From NCBI GenBank assembly GCA_030425485.1, contig JAUIAM010000005.1:1-64000 (forward strand): a stretch of DNA of 64,000 nucleotides. Reading direction: 5' to 3'. The first letter of the stretch is position 1; each line of letters starts with the position of its first letter. A program made the position numbers and the translations under genes. The notes under the pieces were generated by a model. The model was not told the origin of the DNA. It did not search any database and saw only the letters and a program-made list of their open reading frames with translations. The stretch is from Verrucomicrobiia bacterium (GTDB lineage: Bacteria; Verrucomicrobiota; Verrucomicrobiia; Opitutales; Cerasicoccaceae). This document shows, in pieces, positions 54,401-63,775 of this stretch.

Positions 54401-54733
54401 GCCAACGACTTGGCCCCAGCCCGCATCGGGAAACACCCCTCGACACAAAGCCCACTGCTTCGACAACTGCGCGTCGCTCAAGTCCTGTTTTGGCGTGGCT
54501 GACCAAGTCAAGACCTCGCTACCCCCAGGCCCAGACTCGATAACAAACTGGTTGCTCGTGCCGGAGGACTGATCCGTGCCCCGCGGCGTGACCATAAAGG
54601 TATCATACATGCGGGCCACAGGCGAGCCCACTGTCTCCGGGGAAATCCACGCTTCGACGAACTCTTCCGCGGCTGCGCTCGATACGCAAGCCAGGACAAG
54701 CAGGCTTAGGGTAATCAGAATCGGGTTAGGCAT
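51479..54733 (-). CDS. Large secreted multidomain glycoside hydrolase (GH5/GH42-like core plus C-terminal GH2-type sugar-binding domain)
   Basis: Signal peptide 'MPNPILITLSLLVLACVSSAAAEE'; TIM-barrel-like 'DMRYISALGFNGIRLTVTWKWLEPERGQLDPAYVAMLQDIMVEAEKYGLGVSIDLHW'; 'VAFEVPANETP'; beta-sandwich 'YHMGDVWYRKRMTIPSTWKGRDLTLEIGAIDDFDWVYLNGKLIG'. Confidence 0.78.
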   Translation of the reverse strand: MPNPILITLSLLVLACVSSAAAEEFVEAWISPETVGSPVARMYDTFMVTPRGTDQSSGTSNQFVIESGPGGSEVLTWSATPKQDLSDAQLSKQWALCRGVFPDAGWGQVVGVRVRFYASEPGEIWGQFFRGAEPKGKGFWTAKLVSETAQPYQAGLNELTFHVSKDELGKWGSRVNSFGLLTREVPCTLSIESLSLVFPNETRAQDFARRMLNSKRQKLETMLSWVQVRGVPLEVEPEAIQSAEDERIIWRAAQLLSMREQVNYWLSMAEYHLLADSVCEGGDAFQDELDTLIPAFTSLEAAPSQPELDALQRELDAWVAQVQAQIPVEDRRWGTDEVGDRFIRANGEPYRMFGPFFFRSIYRPGNGRDNLWKAWDMRYISALGFNGIRLTVTWKWLEPERGQLDPAYVAMLQDIMVEAEKYGLGVSIDLHWPFPQWFMNGPDDIPPLPENIDHHNAYHWPEALAESWGRFAEAMQGVPNIVAFEVPANETPIGRGKLGIKAYPVLIQSWNAWLRETYGTREALERAWQSDVPGRTYELQPSESWNDNSIQPLGFQGDTSPEEAYAHNPRFWDHVRWTAWMQEQTSTAVMESIRSWIPGAEGMFQYTIGDVWDKSPIPVNYQSIATFYGEDTLPGTHYGMGGVAARKAASLTLKSYDSEQQMEGRQPQVMRHVELGLGFCPFAFHARGGGGMLFSDDDWYLKESVAYLPKMSEWIRTYWPDEEVADTPRIAFIENTQRVAAGDKTFGDLDALAAAYGVELGVFEGLRIVRNPELLEGYDGVILDSGWLDPDLLRILDEDYAGLVLLYGTLDYDALARKGAYSMGNRLADSGRFFKRKNPLITDGVALDFIDLQGEWDAAFVDSTKGEPTRDALQAAEWSRLHVPAFWGEMEILGSSLYHMGDVWYRKRMTIPSTWKGRDLTLEIGAIDDFDWVYLNGKLIGKTTQDRANWWTSPRSYTIPAEHIRWGQENTLEICVRNTNDDGGIYKGPVRITSAAGASVKWSSGNATYPLELSTYTSWVDPGALSGEVEVMATIEKEGGSGRAMPALLRDGPWFWWVGNSPWSSDGSSGAVLGTFFEAVAAGR

Positions 54734-54929
54734 TCTCTCGATATAATGAATAAAAGCATTTGCGTTGGGTTGTCCACCCAAGCACTTACCGCCACGGCCC
54801 GGCACCATACGGACACAGTACACCCTGCAGGACTGCATCGACGGAGTCCGGGCGGTGGCTAAAAGCGCACTCGACAAAACAATGCCCCCCCCCCGTCCTC
54901 ACGGAGATGGGTCATTGCGTACACGGTTC

Positions 54930-55616
54930 CTATCTGCGGCGGCGCAGGTAGAACAGACCGAGCAGAGCCATGACTGGGAGCACGGCGCTGGACGCCTCGG
55001 GAATCGACGAAGTACCGTTGAGGATAACGTTATCAATACGCGGTGTGCGCAAGGAGCTGCCGGATGTATCCCAGATGTAAATACGGAAGGTCGTGGCTTC
55101 AGTAAGGTCTTGATAGGGAGCACCGCTGAGGGTCACCGTGCGGCTGTCCACTTCATCAAAGCTGAAGCTGTTCACATACTCCTGATTAAAGGAATCAATC
55201 GTGGTGGCGTAGTTATCAATGCTGGAGCGGACAAAGAAGGTCACATTGGCCGAACCGCTCAATCCCTGGGTCGCGTTGGCAATGGTGTCAAAGGTCAAGC
55301 TGGTCAAGCTGACTTCATTTTCGCCGAGCGGCGTCATGGTAAAGCCAAAGTAGCTGCCTTCGGTCACGGCGAGCGCCTCGCTGCTCGGAGCTCCATTAGC
55401 ATAGCCGAGGGCCATTTCGGTGCCTCCGCTGATGATCCACTCGGGGTCGTTCCCAGAGCCTGCCGGACCGATATCGAAGACGGAGCCATCGATGCCGACG
55501 CCGGTAGAAGTCGGGAGAGCAGAGCCTTCTGTAAATTGGTAGTTGATGAGCACATCTGCCATAACTGCAGATGAGAGGCCAAGCGCGAGGAGGGTCAGTG
55601 TCAGGGTATTTTTCAT
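54930..55616 (-). CDS. PEP-CTERM sorting domain-containing secreted protein
   Basis: N-terminal signal peptide; C-terminal 'IPEASSAVLPVMALLGLFYLRRRR'. Confidence 0.88.
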   Translation of the reverse strand: MKNTLTLTLLALGLSSAVMADVLINYQFTEGSALPTSTGVGIDGSVFDIGPAGSGNDPEWIISGGTEMALGYANGAPSSEALAVTEGSYFGFTMTPLGENEVSLTSLTFDTIANATQGLSGSANVTFFVRSSIDNYATTIDSFNQEYVNSFSFDEVDSRTVTLSGAPYQDLTEATTFRIYIWDTSGSSLRTPRIDNVILNGTSSIPEASSAVLPVMALLGLFYLRRRR

Positions 55617-55939
55617 AACGATAGGGTTAGTTTCCTTGGATGTTTGCTAGAACGCCCCAAGTCGTTCAACCGGGGCATAGTTGATGTCGAGATAGCTAAT
55701 AATAGACGAAAATGGGCCAAAATTGAGAAGTGTAAAAAAACCAAATAAGTGTTAATTATGTAGCATCATCAGTCTTCCCACGAGTCTCCAACAATCCAAT
55801 CTATTTTGCCATATAAATCTAAAAATGAGCACTTTATGGATTAGGTCGCCGCGAATAAGACAAGGAGTCATGTAAGCACACAGTTGTTAGTTAATTCACT
55901 TGATCTGCCACCTAGATCCAAGTACGTCCCCAGTAGCCC

Positions 55940-56824
55940 ATGAACCAGTCGAAGGAGAAAACAACCATCCTGAAGACTCTCAACGCTTGCCTCAAAGGCA
56001 GCGATGAGCATCCGATCGTCCGCATTCTTCAGGGCAAGCGACCGCTGGGCAAGCAGTCCTCGTTTTTTATGGAAACGGCCCGCGTCATCGTCGTACTGGA
56101 GGGCGTAGGTTCGTTTCGCACCATTGAGGAGGAAAAAGAAACGACGCTCGACATTGCCCCGGGGCAAATGCTCTTTCTCTCGGAAGGCACCTGGATCTGC
56201 CCCGTACCGCAGACTTCCTACACCTCACTGGGAGTGATTTTTCGGGATAGTTCGACCCGCATCACCATCCACTCACGCAAGGTCATCAAGGGAGCCAAAC
56301 CACGCGTTATCCCGGACTACATTGCTCAGTGGCAAACCCGAGAGACGCTGGGCAACTACGGGAAACACCTCCTGGCCCTACTGCGTGAACCCAGTCAGGA
56401 TGAAATCGCTGCAACGGCAGACACGCATTTGGCCAAACTCCTGTACGCCCATTTGATCCCGCTGATGGAGAACGCCCCCGAGTCCGCCAGCCAGCCCCAG
56501 TCGATTCTCTGGCAAAGCGTGTGCGACTACCTCTCTGAACACTGGTCCGACAACGACCTGAGCCGCGAATCCGTGGCCCGGTTTTTCAATCGCCACCCCA
56601 ACCACTTTTCACGCTTCTTCCATAAGCACGCGAAGAAGAACTTTCGTGCATACGTGAACGAACTGCGCCTACAGCGCAGCCTGATCCTGCTCAAAGACCT
56701 GCGCCATAACGTGACCGATGTAGCCGCTATGTGCGGCTTCACTGACCTGCAGTACTTCATCCGTTGCTTTCGCGAGCGCTTTGGCCTGACACCAGGCCAG
56801 TACCGGAATCGCAAAGAACTCTAA
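55940..56824 (+). CDS. AraC-family transcriptional regulator
   Basis: C-terminal 'FRAYVNELRLQRSLILLKDLRHNVTDVAAMCGFTDLQYFIRCFRERFGLTPGQYRNRKEL'. Confidence 0.94.
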   Translation: MNQSKEKTTILKTLNACLKGSDEHPIVRILQGKRPLGKQSSFFMETARVIVVLEGVGSFRTIEEEKETTLDIAPGQMLFLSEGTWICPVPQTSYTSLGVIFRDSSTRITIHSRKVIKGAKPRVIPDYIAQWQTRETLGNYGKHLLALLREPSQDEIAATADTHLAKLLYAHLIPLMENAPESASQPQSILWQSVCDYLSEHWSDNDLSRESVARFFNRHPNHFSRFFHKHAKKNFRAYVNELRLQRSLILLKDLRHNVTDVAAMCGFTDLQYFIRCFRERFGLTPGQYRNRKEL

Positions 56825-56849
56825 GTAGCGGGAAGTTGCTACTTATTTT
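56822..56849 (+). terminator. Candidate terminator of araC-like gene
   Basis: TAAGTAGC-gggaagtt-GCTACTTA then TTTTA; stop codon lies in the stem. Confidence 0.5.
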
Positions 56850-57085
56850 AATGCCTCCCTATGCAGGAGGTATAGCTTGCAAGCGGCATGCTTAAGCCAT
56901 CGTTCTAAGAAACAGGTAAATCAAGCCTCTGGGCGACCAGCCTCACTTTGCTACATTTTTCACAAAATAGCTCGATATTTACTCACGGTCCGACGCGGGT
57001 ATTTCTCTAGGATAGGAGGCAGTTAATATCCCCGCCAGGCACGCAGCAAAGCACCTCGGCGCCCTATCCCACCCCGCAGATATTC

Positions 57086-58282
57086 ATGAGTAAAACCGAG
57101 CATGCCGTGCGCGTTGACGACACTTTACCCAATGCAGAAGCGGAGCAAATCGCTTCCCCGATAACGAACAACTTCGCGCAGTCTATGGCACAGGGTCGCC
57201 CGCCTCTACCCATCGAGCGTAGTTGGGTTTACCTGCCCGAAGCGGAATGGGCCTACTCGCACCATCCGCACCTGTGTGCCTTTAATGGCAGCTTGTATGC
57301 CATGTGGTCCAACGGCCACCACGACGAGGACGCCCCCAACCAGCGCGTGCTGTTGGCCAAATCGGATAACTTCGTCGACTGGTCTGAGCCCACGGTGCTC
57401 TTTGACGCCGGACTTCCAAGCGACACCCCTGTTGCGCAGGGAAGTGTGATGACAGCGGGTGGCTTTCACCAGCATGAAGGCGAGCTCGTAGCCTACGCGG
57501 GCTGCTATGAGTATGCCAGCACAAGCCTGAGCGAAGGACGGCGCCCCGTAGCCGACACCGGACACATCAACACCCGTCTGCTGGCTCGTACATGTCGCGA
57601 GGCCAGCCAATGGGAGCCGTTCCAAGACCTCGGCCTGCCCTTCGTCCCCAACCACGGGCCACAGGCAACAGCATCGGGACGGCTCATCCTCAGCGGAGGC
57701 ATCACCTTTCCCTACACGGATGATCCGCGCGGGCTCAGTGGTTGGGTAACGACAGGCATCGTGCCCGGCGATAGTGTTGTGGACGACTCTGGCAACTTCC
57801 AACCCCTCCAGGCCAAGATGGGCTGGGCAGGCATGCCCTGCGAAGGTTCCTTCTATCAAACAGACGACGGCACTCTGCACATGCTGCTGCGGACGGGAAC
57901 CGGGCAACTCTGGGTAACCGAGAGCGGCGACGATGGCCACACCTGGAGTCCGCCGGCCAAGACGACCTTTACCGACAACAGCACAAAATTCCACTTCGGG
58001 CGTTTGCCTGACGGACGCTTTTACTGCGTAGGCAACCCGGACCCGAAACCGGAGTTCCACCGCTGCCCGCTGGTGCTTTCGCTCTCCAGGGACGGGATGG
58101 TATTCGACCAGGCTTACACCTTGGCAGAAACGCACTACACCCAGCGCTATGATGGCCTGCACAAGGTCGGCCAATACGGCTACCCCCACAGCCTGATCCA
58201 CGAGGGCCACCTGTACGTCATTTTTTCACGCAAGAAAGAAGCTATCGAACTCCTGCGCCTCCCCTTGAACTCCCTGACCTGA
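57086..58282 (+). CDS. Sialidase/BNR-repeat-like glycosyl hydrolase
   Basis: 'HHPHLCAFNGSLYAMWSNGHHDEDAPNQRVLLAKSDNFVDWSEP', 'LWVTESGDDGHTWSPPAKTTF' (Asp-box-like), 'YPHSLIHEGHLYVIFSRKKEAIELLRLPL'. Confidence 0.82.
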   Translation: MSKTEHAVRVDDTLPNAEAEQIASPITNNFAQSMAQGRPPLPIERSWVYLPEAEWAYSHHPHLCAFNGSLYAMWSNGHHDEDAPNQRVLLAKSDNFVDWSEPTVLFDAGLPSDTPVAQGSVMTAGGFHQHEGELVAYAGCYEYASTSLSEGRRPVADTGHINTRLLARTCREASQWEPFQDLGLPFVPNHGPQATASGRLILSGGITFPYTDDPRGLSGWVTTGIVPGDSVVDDSGNFQPLQAKMGWAGMPCEGSFYQTDDGTLHMLLRTGTGQLWVTESGDDGHTWSPPAKTTFTDNSTKFHFGRLPDGRFYCVGNPDPKPEFHRCPLVLSLSRDGMVFDQAYTLAETHYTQRYDGLHKVGQYGYPHSLIHEGHLYVIFSRKKEAIELLRLPLNSLT

Positions 58283-58289
58283 TTTTCTT

Positions 58290-59585
58290 ATGGAATTCAT
58301 CCAATACCATGCATCCATCCCCCTGAGCTACGAGGTCGATGTCGCTGTCATCGGCGGTGGCATGGCCGGTGTATCCGCCGCCTGCGCCGCTGCTCGCGAA
58401 GGCGCGCGTGTGCTCCTGGTGGAGTACTTCGCCACGACGGGTGGTAACGCCACCATTGGCGGGGTCGCCAACTGGAGCGGAGAAACCCGTGGCCAGGGGG
58501 CTATCTTTGACGAAATCATCGCCATGCAGGAAGCCTGGGGCGCCATCGACCCCTACCTCGGCGAGTACGAGCACTTTGCGCTCAGCAGCAACCGCATCTT
58601 TGAGCACTCCGTGCTGGAAATCATCCTGCAGGAGCTCCTGCGACGACACAACGTCCACACCCTGCTGCACACTTGCTATGTCGGTGCGCGCATGGACGGA
58701 AACCGCATCGAAGAGGTCATTATCCGGGGAAGCTCCGGCCCGGAAGCCGTTCGCGCAAAGGTCTTCATCGATTGCACAGGCGAGGCCCATGTCGCCCGCT
58801 CGGCAGGCTTTGCCACCAGTCGTGGGCGAGACGGCGACGGCATGCCGCTGCCCGCTTCGCTCATGTTCTTCGTCCGCGAAATGATGGATGGCAAGCCCGT
58901 GCCGCAGCTCCCGGAGGGCTGGTTTAACCCCGTGCGTAAGGAAGACGACCTGCCCATGACAAGCATCTGGCCACACGGAGCACAGGCCAAAGCACTCAAG
59001 GTAAAAATCCCCGGATATGACAGCACCGATACCGAGGAGTTGACTAAAATGGAGATACGTGCCCGCGAGCGCATGTACGAGGTACTCGACTATTACCAGC
59101 GCGTCGAGAAAAAGCCCTGGCGCTTTGACCACTGCTCACCCCGTATCGGGCTGCGCGAGGGGCGACGCATCATCGGCGACTACGTATTGACCCTGGATGA
59201 CATCCGCGCCGGCTGCGCCTTCGACGATGGCGTGGCCCGAGGCGTTTTTTATCTCGATGGCATGACACCCGATTGCGAGAAGCGCACCTACATCATTCCC
59301 AAGGAGGAGCAAGGCGTCCCCCCTTACCACATCCCCCTGCGTAGCCTGATTGCCCGCGACGGGGAAAACCTGCTCATGGCCGGACGTTGCTTTTCCGCTG
59401 ACCAGCTTACGCTGTCCTCGGCCCGCGTCATGCCCACCTGCTCCATGATGGGGCAAGCCGTGGGTATTTGGGCGGCCAGAAGTGCTGATCTCCGTTGCGC
59501 TCCGCGCCAAGTTGAGTCAGCATATGTAACCCAGAAAGTGCTTCAGTACGGGGCTAATCTGGAAGTTGGCACGCCCGCCGTTTAA
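58290..59585 (+). CDS. FAD-dependent oxidoreductase
   Basis: 'YEVDVAVIGGGMAGVSAACAAAREGARVLLVE' Rossmann motif; 'MAGRCFSADQLTLSSARVMPTCSMMGQAVGIWAA'. Confidence 0.9.
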   Translation: MEFIQYHASIPLSYEVDVAVIGGGMAGVSAACAAAREGARVLLVEYFATTGGNATIGGVANWSGETRGQGAIFDEIIAMQEAWGAIDPYLGEYEHFALSSNRIFEHSVLEIILQELLRRHNVHTLLHTCYVGARMDGNRIEEVIIRGSSGPEAVRAKVFIDCTGEAHVARSAGFATSRGRDGDGMPLPASLMFFVREMMDGKPVPQLPEGWFNPVRKEDDLPMTSIWPHGAQAKALKVKIPGYDSTDTEELTKMEIRARERMYEVLDYYQRVEKKPWRFDHCSPRIGLREGRRIIGDYVLTLDDIRAGCAFDDGVARGVFYLDGMTPDCEKRTYIIPKEEQGVPPYHIPLRSLIARDGENLLMAGRCFSADQLTLSSARVMPTCSMMGQAVGIWAARSADLRCAPRQVESAYVTQKVLQYGANLEVGTPAV

Positions 59586-59649
59586 CTATGAATTGACGCA
59601 ATACACCCCACCCCACCCAAGACACCCCCATCTAGCGGGATTTATCTCG

Positions 59650-62600
59650 ATGCACCCCGTCCAAAGAATTCCCAGCCACATACGAACCCCCGAAGCAGCC
59701 CACCAGACCAAAGTGGGCAGGGGCTTTGCCTTGATTATAAGCCTCGTGCTCATGGCCTTCATGGTGTTGCTCATCGTATCGCTGACCTCGCTGGTCAGAA
59801 TGGAGGTGACCGTATCCACCCAGTCCGAATCCGTCCAACGGGCACGTCAGAATGCGCTCTTTGGGCTAAAGGCAGCACTCGGCACGCTGCAGGAAGAGCT
59901 CGGGCCGGACAGACGCATCAGCGCGATCGCCACCCGACTTGACAACGACCCCTACGACACGGACGACTTCGATGTTGCCACCGGAACCCTGCAAATTGAC
60001 GGCGTGAAGCAGGATCGCCAACTCTGGACCGGCGTCTGGGAAACATCCGTTGATACCGAGGGCTTCGTGGACACGACCTTCCGCCGCTGGCTGATTTCAG
60101 GCTACCCGGAAACACACAACGCTGCCGAAGGCGATGCCCTGGCCAACGCCACGGATTTCCCCGAGCGCGTGGAGCTCGTCTCCGGCCCCAACCCGATTGA
60201 GGCGGGCCTTGTGGAGCTCACCACAGAGGGGGATACGACCGGGGGCTACGCCTTCTGGATCGGCGACGAGGGCGTCAAAGCCAAGGCAAACCTGACTGCC
60301 GGCAGCAGCCCCATCAGCGCGCAGCGACTTGGCATCGAGACCATGCGCGACCTCGACTGGTTTGCCAACTCCAGCGACAGCATACGCAGCCGCCTGAGCG
60401 ACTACGCCAGCTTTGAGGCCCTTACCCGGCAGGCCACGGGCTCAAACACCATCGCCCCGGAGCACTTTCACGATCTCACCTTCAGCAGCTACGGCGTACT
60501 GGCCAACACCCGCGATGCCGGGCTGCGCAAAGACCTTACCACGGGTCTCTACGACAGCACGACAGAGCCCGCCGGGTTGATCTTTGGCACGGCGGATGGC
60601 TCCGCACCGAGCGTAAATGACCCCGGCGGCCCGGCCTGGAACCAACTCCGCTCATGGCTCGCCCTCCAGCCCGACCCCGTCAGCGGAGACCTTCCCATCC
60701 AGCCCTCGACTGCCGAGCAGGCCGGCGCCTACCCCGTCATCACGGTTTTTCAGTGCTACGTACTGCCGTCGATCGATGCCAGCGGCAGGATCTACCTCCA
60801 CATGATGCCTGCCGTGGTACTATGGAACCCCTATACCGTTCCCCTGGAAGACACGGAACTGATCCTCAGCTTTCTGCGTCCCGGTGACGGAGGCTCCAGC
60901 ATGAACAATGAAACCAATATCTGGTACCGTTGGCACAAGATGGAGCTGAAAGACAGGGACGGAAATAAACTCACCTTTAACGGAAATGACTTTGCCTCCC
61001 TGAACTTCTCCGAGAGCCTCACGCTATACCTGAACAGCGGACGAATCGAGCCCGGGCAAGCCATCGTCTACAGTCCACCCGCGGAGCAACGCCCCTACGA
61101 CCCGAGCGCACTCAGCCCCACCACGCACGTGCTTGAGCGTGGCTACCGCATGGGTTACGGCTACTACGTCGACACCGGCTTTGAGGTCAATCCCATGCTA
61201 GGCCCCTACACCTACAAGTTGTATGGCGATGGCAAACGGGCCAACACCTTCCGCCTCTTCAAAGCAGCAACCTCCGGCCCGGAACTGCTCCAGACCACCC
61301 TTTACCAGCATGACTTTCCCCTCATGCGGCACTACGACTCTAATGTATTTACCACGCTACCCAGTCTGCCCTCTGGACCGTTTCAGGATACAACGTATGC
61401 GGTCGGGTTTAAATCGATGCGCAATTTTGTCGGCAATGAGAAATTCTGGGACGACACGAAAATCACCCTCCCCCCCAGCTCGCACAAATGGCTCAGTCAA
61501 CTGAACCCACGCGCTCAGATAAACGGCCCTACCCCACTGGTCTACGGCGGCAACATCAACACCGTCCTGAGCCCTAACCCAAGTTTTTCCTCGAATGGGC
61601 AGTTTGGTGGAGATGACATGCACATCGGCGTTACACCGTGGTCCGGGGACATCGTATCGGTCGGTTCTGTTAACGGCAACCTCATCGACAATGTATCGCT
61701 CTTTCAGCCCGCGCCGGTGAGAGAAGAGCTCTTCTCGATTGGCCAGCTCACGCACGCCCCGCTGTATAACGAATACGACAACGGCGCGACCTACAAGCAG
61801 CGCGTCCTCCACAGCCGCTTTGGCAACCTGATCCCCGCCTACGCCATCGGTAACAGTCAGGCCAGCCGCTCCATCGAGCTGGACGAAACCGAACGCTACT
61901 GGGACGGTTCCTACACCCCGGAGGAAAGCGACTTCGACTTCAAGGGCGTGCTGCACGACTACTCGTACAAGCTCAACGACGCGCTCTGGGACGGCTACTT
62001 TTTCTCCACCCTACCCAACACAGCGGCCCACAACACCCCCGAGAACTCACGCTTGATCGCAGTGACCGACGCAGGTGCAGAGCCACGCTCGGACTACGAT
62101 GCCGCGGCGGCAGACTTGATGCTAGATGGCGCGTTTAATGTCAACAGCACTTCGGTCGAGGCTTGGCGCGCACTGCTGGCCTCGTTCTACGGCACGGATG
62201 TCACCCGCCAAAGCGGTGCAGTCGATACTGCCGATCCGGCTAACCCTACATCCCCCATCCTTCGCTACGATAAGCCCGTCGGCCCCGCGATTGACTCCGT
62301 CGACAACCTCCTTTCGGACTCCCAGTACAACGGCTATCGCCAACTTTCTCCGCAGGAGATTGAGCTGCTAGCGCAAGCCATTGTTGAAGAAATCAAAGTA
62401 CGCGGCCCCTTCGGCAGCTTGTCCCAGTTTATCAACCGCATGCCCAACCGGCAGGACAACACGTTCTCGGAGCCGACAGACGCCTTTCGCCTGCAGGGTA
62501 CCCTGAGCGCCGCCATTGAAAAAGCTGACCTCAATGATCGTTTGCAGACTGCAAATGTAGCCGCCCATACCAGCGGCATGGTGAATACAGAAGCCAAGGC

Positions 62601-62913
62601 AGAGGCAGGATGGACCACCGAGGGCTTACCCGGATGGCTCACGCAAGCCGACCTCCTCGCCCGGCTGGGTGGCACCCTGAGCGCGCGCTCGGACACCTTC
62701 CGCATTCGCGCCTACGGTGAAAATATCAACGCTATGACGGGTGAAAAAACCATCGCTCGCTGCGAGGCTATCGTCCAGCGGCTGCCGGAGTTTGTCGAAG
62801 CCAGCGCAAATGTAGCGGAAGCTGACTTCGACGACCTTACAACCACCAACCGCCAGCTTGGCCGCCGCTTTGTGGTCGTAAGCTTCCGCTGGCTGGAAAA
62901 CGATGAGCTATGA
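59650..62913 (+). CDS. Giant PilX / Verru_Chthon cassette protein A-like membrane protein
   Basis: N-terminal 'GRGFALIISLVLMAFMVLLIVSLTSLVRMEVTVSTQSESVQRARQNALFGLKAALGTLQEELGPDRRISA' followed by ~1000 aa. ORF opens at 59566; start at 59650 is my choice. Confidence 0.7.
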   Translation: MHPVQRIPSHIRTPEAAHQTKVGRGFALIISLVLMAFMVLLIVSLTSLVRMEVTVSTQSESVQRARQNALFGLKAALGTLQEELGPDRRISAIATRLDNDPYDTDDFDVATGTLQIDGVKQDRQLWTGVWETSVDTEGFVDTTFRRWLISGYPETHNAAEGDALANATDFPERVELVSGPNPIEAGLVELTTEGDTTGGYAFWIGDEGVKAKANLTAGSSPISAQRLGIETMRDLDWFANSSDSIRSRLSDYASFEALTRQATGSNTIAPEHFHDLTFSSYGVLANTRDAGLRKDLTTGLYDSTTEPAGLIFGTADGSAPSVNDPGGPAWNQLRSWLALQPDPVSGDLPIQPSTAEQAGAYPVITVFQCYVLPSIDASGRIYLHMMPAVVLWNPYTVPLEDTELILSFLRPGDGGSSMNNETNIWYRWHKMELKDRDGNKLTFNGNDFASLNFSESLTLYLNSGRIEPGQAIVYSPPAEQRPYDPSALSPTTHVLERGYRMGYGYYVDTGFEVNPMLGPYTYKLYGDGKRANTFRLFKAATSGPELLQTTLYQHDFPLMRHYDSNVFTTLPSLPSGPFQDTTYAVGFKSMRNFVGNEKFWDDTKITLPPSSHKWLSQLNPRAQINGPTPLVYGGNINTVLSPNPSFSSNGQFGGDDMHIGVTPWSGDIVSVGSVNGNLIDNVSLFQPAPVREELFSIGQLTHAPLYNEYDNGATYKQRVLHSRFGNLIPAYAIGNSQASRSIELDETERYWDGSYTPEESDFDFKGVLHDYSYKLNDALWDGYFFSTLPNTAAHNTPENSRLIAVTDAGAEPRSDYDAAAADLMLDGAFNVNSTSVEAWRALLASFYGTDVTRQSGAVDTADPANPTSPILRYDKPVGPAIDSVDNLLSDSQYNGYRQLSPQEIELLAQAIVEEIKVRGPFGSLSQFINRMPNRQDNTFSEPTDAFRLQGTLSAAIEKADLNDRLQTANVAAHTSGMVNTEAKAEAGWTTEGLPGWLTQADLLARLGGTLSARSDTFRIRAYGENINAMTGEKTIARCEAIVQRLPEFVEASANVAEADFDDLTTTNRQLGRRFVVVSFRWLENDEL

Positions 62914-63737
62914 TGAAATGCCTGCATGCACTCGCCTGTTTCACCCTTCTGGCGACCTCAGCATTCGCCCTCTCCACGGAGGAGGAAGCGGTCTCGATCG
63001 ACTTCCGCATCTTCTACTGGCCAGAACAATCGCGCATCGCCTTCCCCGGGCAACCGGTACCGGAAGCAGCCCCGAGATCGCAACAGCAGAGCCACGAGAA
63101 CATCTCCGCAGAAATCCCGCCCGATGAGCAATTTGTAGCCCCGAAGCTCTACTTTGCCAACGGCCCAGAAGCCGAGGCAACCCTGCTTGACCTGAAGGAA
63201 GGCTTACTCTCGCCCACCTACCAATACCGCGGCGCGCCCCAACTTATCTTCTTCAAGGAAAGCCTGGCCGCGGACAGCACCGTCCTGCGTACCCCGATGG
63301 CGACAACGATGTTACCACGCACAGGCGGCCCGTACGTCCTGATCCTTTACCCGAAGGGTGAGAGCCAGTTCGCTATTTTTGCCCTCAACACCCAATCGCT
63401 CCTGAACCCACGTAACAACGTGATGGCACTCAACCTGACATCATCGCCACTGGAGTGTGCCTTAGGTGAAACCCGCTTCAGCCTCCCGGTTAAGGGAAGC
63501 AAGCTGCTCAGCATCGTGCCCGAAGCGCAATCTTATCATCAGGCCCTGCTGGTTGCCTCCCCCGACATGAACGGTCAACTCAAGAAGCGCATGGCGCAGA
63601 TGATCACCTTGACTGACAGGCAGAAATGGATTCTTCTGCTCTATAATAGAGCGGGCAACGGTGACGGCATCAGCCTACAGAAGATTGACATCGCTCAACA
63701 GTCAGCCAAGCCCGTCACTCCTGACGAGCAGGGCTAG
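62910..63737 (+). CDS. Secreted protein of unknown function, coupled to the PilX-like gene
   Basis: Signal peptide 'MMKCLHALACFTLLATSAFA'; start overlaps the upstream stop. Confidence 0.7.
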   Translation: MMKCLHALACFTLLATSAFALSTEEEAVSIDFRIFYWPEQSRIAFPGQPVPEAAPRSQQQSHENISAEIPPDEQFVAPKLYFANGPEAEATLLDLKEGLLSPTYQYRGAPQLIFFKESLAADSTVLRTPMATTMLPRTGGPYVLILYPKGESQFAIFALNTQSLLNPRNNVMALNLTSSPLECALGETRFSLPVKGSKLLSIVPEAQSYHQALLVASPDMNGQLKKRMAQMITLTDRQKWILLLYNRAGNGDGISLQKIDIAQQSAKPVTPDEQG

Positions 63738-63775
63738 ACGAACCGCTCTCTGCATGTATTTCTCCTTTAAACGCT

